This document shows positions 15,315 through 19,246 of a DNA stretch of 19,246 bases, piece after piece (positions within the stretch are counted from its first letter, which is position 1; each line of letters opens with the position of its first letter). The notes below the pieces were generated by a model. The model saw nothing but the letters and a program-made list of their open reading frames with translations. It was not told where the DNA came from and ran no database searches. A program made the position numbers and the translations under genes. This stretch comes from DATJQF01 sp035505995 (GTDB lineage: Bacteria; Bacteroidota; Bacteroidia; Bacteroidales; FEN-979). The stretch covers positions 1 through 19,246 of the forward strand of contig DATJQF010000146.1 of the NCBI GenBank assembly GCA_035505995.1, given 5' to 3'.

Positions 15315-15727
15315 CCTTGGTTTTCAGGGTTAGCCGCTCCGCCTGGATTCATCAGACCGGTCAGGCTGCTAACCGGCACGTCGAATACTTCTGAGTATCT
15401 CTGAAGGATCCCGGCCGGCAGGCTGCGGAAATGCTCCGGTACCAGGTGCTTTTTAACTTTCGATTTGCGTATCCCGGCCCGGGCAGCCAGTTCCGAGATC
15501 GTCAGGTCTTCCAGCACCATGTAATAGTAAACCGGGCTCACTTCCTCCTTCCGGATCCTTTCCTTCAGCGACTCTTCCAGGTGTCTTCGCTTCAGCTCAT
15601 AGTCATCCAGGTAGTTACGGGTCAGGTAGGAGCCGGTCTGCACCGGCCCGTACTTCCCGTCTTCCTTCTCCACATAAAGGATCACCTGTTGCTCGGGGCA
15701 ATCCACGCGGCTCTCTTTTTCTTTCAT
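15311..15727 (-). CDS. Small HTH-domain protein, possible operon regulator
   Basis: A 138-residue protein. The first 65 residues are highly charged. They include a Tyr-containing strand pair (QQVILYVEKEDGKYGPVQTGSYL) and a basic/acidic helix (DYELKRRHLEESLKERIRKEE). Residues about 68-126 look like a lambda-repressor (Cro/C1-type) helix-turn-helix: LEDLTISELAARAGIRKSKVKKHL followed by GILQRYSEVFDVPVSSLTGLM, where FDVPVSSL matches the usual late helix of such domains. The gene overlaps the BtrH-like gene by 4 nt and begins 18 nt after the ABC permease. A DNA-binding regulator coupled to the transferase is the simplest reading. The fused N-terminal domain is unfamiliar to me and could sense a ligand or bind a partner such as the BtrH protein. 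Confidence 0.75.
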   Translation of the reverse strand: MKEKESRVDCPEQQVILYVEKEDGKYGPVQTGSYLTRNYLDDYELKRRHLEESLKERIRKEEVSPVYYYMVLEDLTISELAARAGIRKSKVKKHLVPEHFRSLPAGILQRYSEVFDVPVSSLTGLMNPGGAANPENQG

Positions 15728-15745
15728 GAAACTTACCCGGATGGT

Positions 15746-16936
15746 CTATTTCCGTCTTGCAAAAATAAAAAGGGATATCATTATCGCAAAGACAAAAAAC
15801 AGGAGGGACAGAAAAATGTTGGGCAGCAGATCCCGGAGCCTGCCGTCCCGGACAAAGAGCTCCAGGTAGTTATCGATCCCCCAGCGTACCGGCGACACCA
15901 GGCTGATCCTGCGGATCCCTTCCGGCAGCAGGTACACGGGCAGGAAGGTCCCGCTGATGACCCCGAGGATCACCACCAGGATCGACCCCATCAGGGCGGA
16001 CTGGCTGTGGGAGCGGGATCCGGCGCCTACCAGCAACCCGAAGCCCACGGCCGCCAGTCCCGAGGCAAGGGTGGATGCCAGGATGGCCAGATAATGCCTG
16101 CCGGGATCCAGGGCCGGGTACCCGAACAAACCGTGAAAAAACCAGATCCCGACCGCCAGCATGAGGAAAAACTGCACCAGGCAGGCTCCCAGGTAGAGGA
16201 TCACTTTGGGGATCAGGATCTGCAGCGGGGATACCGGAAGGGTCTTCAGCCGGAGGAACGATCCCTCGGTCTTTTCCGTGATCATGCTTCCCGACAGGGG
16301 GATCACGATGAAAAACATGGCAAATAAAATGAATCCCGGGATATTATTCTGAATGATGGTAGGCTTCAGGGTGGATCTGTCCCGGACAGGATATTCCTCC
16401 CTGATCCCGGGCATGGCTGCCAGGGAATCGGCCAGAGCCGTCTCCAGGATCTTCTCTTTCCCCGGGGCCAGGCCGGAAAAAATCTGACGGGTCATTTGCC
16501 GTGCCTGGCAGCTTTTGATCAGCCAGGTTGCCGTGCTGATCAGGGATTGACGGTAGGAGGCCTGCAGCGACGGGTCGACCCAGAGACGGATCACGGAGTC
16601 ATCCCCGGCTGTCACGATTCCCATGGGATAATCTCCCTTACGGATCAGCTCCAGCGCCTGCTGCTCGGTCACTGCATGATGACTGATCGTCCGGATCACC
16701 CTGAAAAAGCCACTTCCGTCCAGGGTCTTCTCCAGCGAATCAGGCAGGGCTCCCCCCGAACGGGAAATGAAAAGCAGGTCGGTCCTCGCATTCCGGGAGG
16801 ACCGGATCGCGTTCTCCTGGGCCAGGGTCACCACCACCAGCAACAGGACCGGCATGAGGAACAAAAGCACCAGCCCGTGCACATCCCTGACGAGGATCAG
16901 GAACTCTTTCCGGAGAGCCTGGAGCCACTTTGCCAT
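15746..16936 (-). CDS. ABC-2 type transporter permease
   Basis: A 396-residue inner-membrane protein of the ABC2_membrane_3 type. One N-terminal membrane helix (about residues 22-40) is preceded by a basic amphipathic segment (LQALRKEFLILVRD). A roughly 165-residue extracytoplasmic domain follows, and then a C-terminal bundle of five membrane helices. The bundle starts at PGFILFAMFFIVIPL and continues with the cytoplasmic coupling stretch EKTEGSFLRLKTLPVSPLQI, ending at FAIMISLFIFARRK. It has no Walker motifs, so it must pair with an ATPase encoded elsewhere, and no such gene is visible here. Permeases of this class export lipids, drugs or small metabolites. Its start is 3 nt after the methyltransferase stop and is preceded by an exceptionally good Shine-Dalgarno sequence at 16938-16950. 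It probably exports the pathway product. Confidence 0.92.
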   Translation of the reverse strand: MAKWLQALRKEFLILVRDVHGLVLLFLMPVLLLVVVTLAQENAIRSSRNARTDLLFISRSGGALPDSLEKTLDGSGFFRVIRTISHHAVTEQQALELIRKGDYPMGIVTAGDDSVIRLWVDPSLQASYRQSLISTATWLIKSCQARQMTRQIFSGLAPGKEKILETALADSLAAMPGIREEYPVRDRSTLKPTIIQNNIPGFILFAMFFIVIPLSGSMITEKTEGSFLRLKTLPVSPLQILIPKVILYLGACLVQFFLMLAVGIWFFHGLFGYPALDPGRHYLAILASTLASGLAAVGFGLLVGAGSRSHSQSALMGSILVVILGVISGTFLPVYLLPEGIRRISLVSPVRWGIDNYLELFVRDGRLRDLLPNIFLSLLFFVFAIMISLFIFARRK

Positions 16937-16937
16937 A

Positions 16938-16950
16938 GATCACCTCCTTT
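16938..16950 (-). promoter_or_regulatory. Extended Shine-Dalgarno of the ABC permease gene
   Basis: On the minus strand this reads AAAGGAGGTGATC, complementary over 13 nt to the typical bacterial 16S rRNA 3' tail. The GGAGG core ends 6 nt before the permease ATG at 16936. The element lies inside the last codons and stop (AGG AGG TGA) of the methyltransferase gene. No other start examined in this window has such a site. Confidence 0.65.
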
Positions 16951-18040
16951 TGCATTCCAGGATGGAGAGCGGAGCGATGGTAGGTACCACCCGGACCAGC
17001 CGGAAGCCCGCCCGGGTGACCAGTCCTTCAAACTCCCCGAGGGTCCTTTCCCGGGCGCCATGGTTCATGACCATCATCTGGATATCGATCATCTTGGCGA
17101 AAGACGGGCGCTGATCCCGGTTAACGATCATCTCCACCACCAGGAGCATCCCGTTTTGGGGAATACTTTCCCGGATCTTTCCCAGGATGCGCAGGCATTC
17201 TTCCTCGCCCCAGTTGTGAAGGACATTTTTCAGGATATAGGCATCTGCAGCCGGCGGCGCCAGGTCAAAAAAGCTCCCCTCCACCATGCGGATCCTCTCT
17301 GCCAGGCCTGCTTTCCGGATCAGCTCCCGGGCTTTGCCGGAAGGATCCGGCAGATCCAGCAGGATTCCCCTTGTGCCGGGATACACGGAAAGAACAGCGG
17401 ATAGCAGCATGCCTTCGCCGCCCCCGATATCGGCGATGACGGAGAACCGCGAAAAATCATAGGCGTTCAGGATCGGGTCCACCGACATCCGCGAGAGGTC
17501 GCTCATCGACCGGTCGAAGATATTGAATTCATCTTTGCGCTCGGAGAGGAAGTCATAGACCTCTTTCCCATAGAGTTCCGGGAAAGCTTCTTTGCCGGTC
17601 CTGACGGAGTAAGAGAGTTCCCCGAGCAGGTTCCAGTTCACCTTTCCCAGGTGATGCAGGATCATGGATCTGACGGAATCCTTCCCGCTGCCCAGCGGGC
17701 GTGAAAGGCGGCTGTTCGTGTACCGCCCGTCCTTCAGCCGCCGGAATATTCCCTGGCTGGCCAGGGCCCGCAGCACGCGTGCCAGTGACCCGGGATCGGC
17801 CCCGACCTGAACTGCCAGTTCCTCCGGTGTCCGCGGACCCTCCTGCAGGATGTCGGCAAGGCCCAGCTCCGCGGCCACTTTCAGGCAGGGGAGGAGCCAG
17901 AAGTTCTGGAATTGCTCATAGAGCACCACCTGGGAAGGAAAAAGGCGGCGGTTCATGCGGATCAGGGCGGTCCGGAACGCATCCAGGCCGCGGATGAACC
18001 AGACAGGCGGTAGTTTCCGGACCCTGAGATCATTTTTCAT
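16940..18040 (-). CDS. SAM-dependent O-methyltransferase, acetylserotonin/hydroxyindole O-methyltransferase family
   Basis: A 366-residue class I methyltransferase of normal family length. The N-terminal winged-helix dimerisation domain is recognisable: FWLLPCLKVAAELGLADILQEGPRTPEELA, then GSLARVLRALASQGIF and DGRYTNSRLSRPL. The Rossmann domain has the SAM loop VIADIGGGEG (204-210 core), LLDLPDP for the ribose-binding acid and MVEGSFFDL. The candidate catalytic base is His275 in LKNVLHNWGEEECLRIL. The late block MVMNHGARERTLGEFEGL is typical. Relatives methylate phenolic or other hydroxyls on aromatic natural products. It is the first gene of the six-gene operon, 60 nt downstream of a TonB-dependent receptor gene. 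A near-match -7 box lies 18 nt before its ATG, so it may have its own promoter or depend on read-through. Confidence 0.93.
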   Translation of the reverse strand: MKNDLRVRKLPPVWFIRGLDAFRTALIRMNRRLFPSQVVLYEQFQNFWLLPCLKVAAELGLADILQEGPRTPEELAVQVGADPGSLARVLRALASQGIFRRLKDGRYTNSRLSRPLGSGKDSVRSMILHHLGKVNWNLLGELSYSVRTGKEAFPELYGKEVYDFLSERKDEFNIFDRSMSDLSRMSVDPILNAYDFSRFSVIADIGGGEGMLLSAVLSVYPGTRGILLDLPDPSGKARELIRKAGLAERIRMVEGSFFDLAPPAADAYILKNVLHNWGEEECLRILGKIRESIPQNGMLLVVEMIVNRDQRPSFAKMIDIQMMVMNHGARERTLGEFEGLVTRAGFRLVRVVPTIAPLSILECKRR

Positions 18041-18058
18041 GGGAGATCAAATTCTCTG

Positions 18059-18066
18059 CGAAATTA
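18059..18066 (-). promoter_or_regulatory. Weak -7-like box before the methyltransferase operon
   Basis: On the minus strand this reads TAATTTCG, matching TAnnTTTG at all but one fixed position, 18 nt before the methyltransferase ATG in the 60-nt gap after the receptor gene. No -33 TTG was found at the right distance, so support is weak. Confidence 0.2.
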
Positions 18067-18100
18067 TAATAATTCATTTCCGGAACCGGGAACCATCTGC

Positions 18101-19246
18101 TTAAAACTGTATCCTCCAGGTCGCCATCGGGAAAAACCCCATGTTGAAGAAATAGCGTATTTCCCCGGTCTTCGGGTCGATCCGCTGCAGGTAAACGTTG
18201 GTATAATTGGTCCGGTACTGAAGGTCGATCACAAACTCCAGGTTGTACCCGGGAAGATTTCTTTTAAGTCCGAACCTCAGCGACGCCCTGCGGTATTCCG
18301 GATACCGGGGCACATAGGAGTTTTTCCAGTCATACACCGGTTCCCCGGTGGCCACGGTGGCATTCACATCATAGGGGACGTAAGGGTTTCCCCCGGCCCA
18401 GGTGGCACGCAGCCCGAACGACATGATGCCCCATCTCCGTTTGCCGATCACGAATTCATAGCCGCCCACGGCATTCAGGGCGTATTGCACGTTGAACGCC
18501 GAGTTCCGTGAGAGCCCGTCGTAGGCCGAATAATCGGAATTGAACAGGGAAGCGGTGAGCAGGAAATAATAGTTCTTATGGAAGAAGCGCTCGAAGGTGC
18601 ATTCGATCCCGTAGTTGCTTCCCGTGCCCCGGTTCACCAGGCTGTCGCTGTACTGGCGGTCCAGGAAGAATTCATGGCCTTCGTTGCTCAGGCTGTATTC
18701 GGGGATCGATTGCTTCACCGGCAGATCGTAGAGATACTGGTAATACACCTCCACTTTAAACCGCAGGTGTTCGGTCAGCAGGTAATTGTATCCCAGCCCG
18801 ACCTGCACATCCCGGGAAAAATCGAGATTGCGGTTGGGCTGCAGGAGGGTGCCGTCCGGTTCATGTGCCAGGAGAAAATAGATCACTTTGGGCTGCATCT
18901 GGCTGTACATCCCGGCGCCGAATGTGATCGTGTGGCTTTTCGAGATCAGCCATTCGAAGCCCAGGCGGGGCTCGGCCGCCCAGGAATTGTTCAGGGTCAG
19001 GAAAGACCCGAATGCCCCGGCCGTGGCGCTGAAGCGGTCGGAGAACCGGTGCTGCCACTGCAGGTAGCCCCGGAGGAAATGCATATGCTCCCGGGTTCCC
19101 GTGTTCACCAGGAACTTGCTTTTGACCATTACGCTGTCGGCATAATTCATCATCAGAAAGTCCCAGTTCACGCCCGATTCCAGCACATTTCTCACCGTGA
19201 ATTTTTTCAGCAGTTGGAAGGAATACGTGATCTTGGTTTCCACCGA
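18101..19246 (-). CDS. TonB-dependent receptor, C-terminal part of the beta-barrel, 5' end missing
   Basis: The frame is open to the right edge, so only about 380 C-terminal residues are present and the plug domain lies outside. The visible part is a run of amphipathic beta strands with aromatic girdles: HFLRGYLQWQHRFSDRFSA, EPRLGFEWLISKSHTITFGAGMYSQ, DVQVGLGYNYLLTEHLRFKVEVYYQYLYDLP, GIECTFERFFHKNYYFLLTAS and RRWGIMSFGLRATWAGGNPY. It ends in FFPMATWRIQF with the C-terminal Phe that serves as the outer-membrane assembly signal. The pattern matches the outer-membrane receptor/TonB-dependent transporter barrel of Bacteroidota. No SusD partner follows. The methyltransferase starts 60 nt downstream on the same strand. 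Whether the receptor belongs to the biosynthetic operon is unclear. Confidence 0.9.
   Translation of the reverse strand, partial: SVETKITYSFQLLKKFTVRNVLESGVNWDFLMMNYADSVMVKSKFLVNTGTREHMHFLRGYLQWQHRFSDRFSATAGAFGSFLTLNNSWAAEPRLGFEWLISKSHTITFGAGMYSQMQPKVIYFLLAHEPDGTLLQPNRNLDFSRDVQVGLGYNYLLTEHLRFKVEVYYQYLYDLPVKQSIPEYSLSNEGHEFFLDRQYSDSLVNRGTGSNYGIECTFERFFHKNYYFLLTASLFNSDYSAYDGLSRNSAFNVQYALNAVGGYEFVIGKRRWGIMSFGLRATWAGGNPYVPYDVNATVATGEPVYDWKNSYVPRYPEYRRASLRFGLKRNLPGYNLEFVIDLQYRTNYTNVYLQRIDPKTGEIRYFFNMGFFPMATWRIQF

Noticed and set aside
15431..17404. Two long + strand frames (298 and 302 codons) opposite the HTH, permease and methyltransferase genes
   Set aside because: Low-complexity Gln/Asp/His/Pro-rich products with no domains. 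The minus-strand proteins have clear motifs over the same bases.

Overview
The window looks like a chromosomal segment of a member of the Bacteroidota, probably an uncultured Bacteroidales-like lineage with moderately high GC. The evidence is a TonB-dependent receptor, signal peptides ending in ..FA-Q or ..TA-Q, a Bacteroidota-type GroES-like protein, a rhomboid with the C-terminal tail typical of this phylum, and several intergenic matches to the Bacteroidota promoter (TTG/TTTG, 19-21 nt, TAnnTTTG). Most starts lack a Shine-Dalgarno sequence, which also fits. Coding density is very high and no gene-free stretch exceeds about 110 nt. No rRNA, tRNA, CRISPR array or insertion sequence was seen.

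Left part (1-7332). The 3' end of a tandem-domain FKBP prolyl isomerase gene on + converges on a minus-strand operon read right to left: mutL, two adjacent rhomboid protease genes, a membrane-anchored endonuclease/exonuclease/phosphatase (EEP) protein, and uvrB. Spacings are 12, 19, -4 and 19 nt, so two DNA repair genes bracket three membrane-protein genes. MutL has an intact ATPase domain, but its C-terminal metal-binding endonuclease motif is heavily altered.

Middle (7333-10824). A GroES-like gene lies divergent from mutL. It overlaps, at the stop codons, a convergent small integral membrane protein gene (DUF6580-like). A short AT-rich divergent promoter region follows, then a YtcJ-like amidohydrolase on +, which converges on a small secreted protein of unknown function.

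Right part (10825-19246). All genes are on minus. Below the end of a TonB-dependent receptor lies a tight six-gene operon: an O-methyltransferase of the acetylserotonin/hydroxyindole type, an ABC-2 permease without an ATPase gene, a small HTH protein, a BtrH-like cysteine acyltransferase, an acyl carrier protein and a PAPS-dependent sulfotransferase. A well-formed promoter then drives an outer-membrane beta-barrel gene and a PaaK-like adenylate-forming ligase. Together these encode most steps of an acyl-conjugation pathway: activate an (aryl) acid, load it on a carrier protein, O-methylate, transfer it to an acceptor with the BtrH enzyme, sulfate, export. No ketosynthase, NRPS module or other scaffold-building enzyme is present. 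This is the most novel candidate system in the window; its product cannot be named from the sequence.
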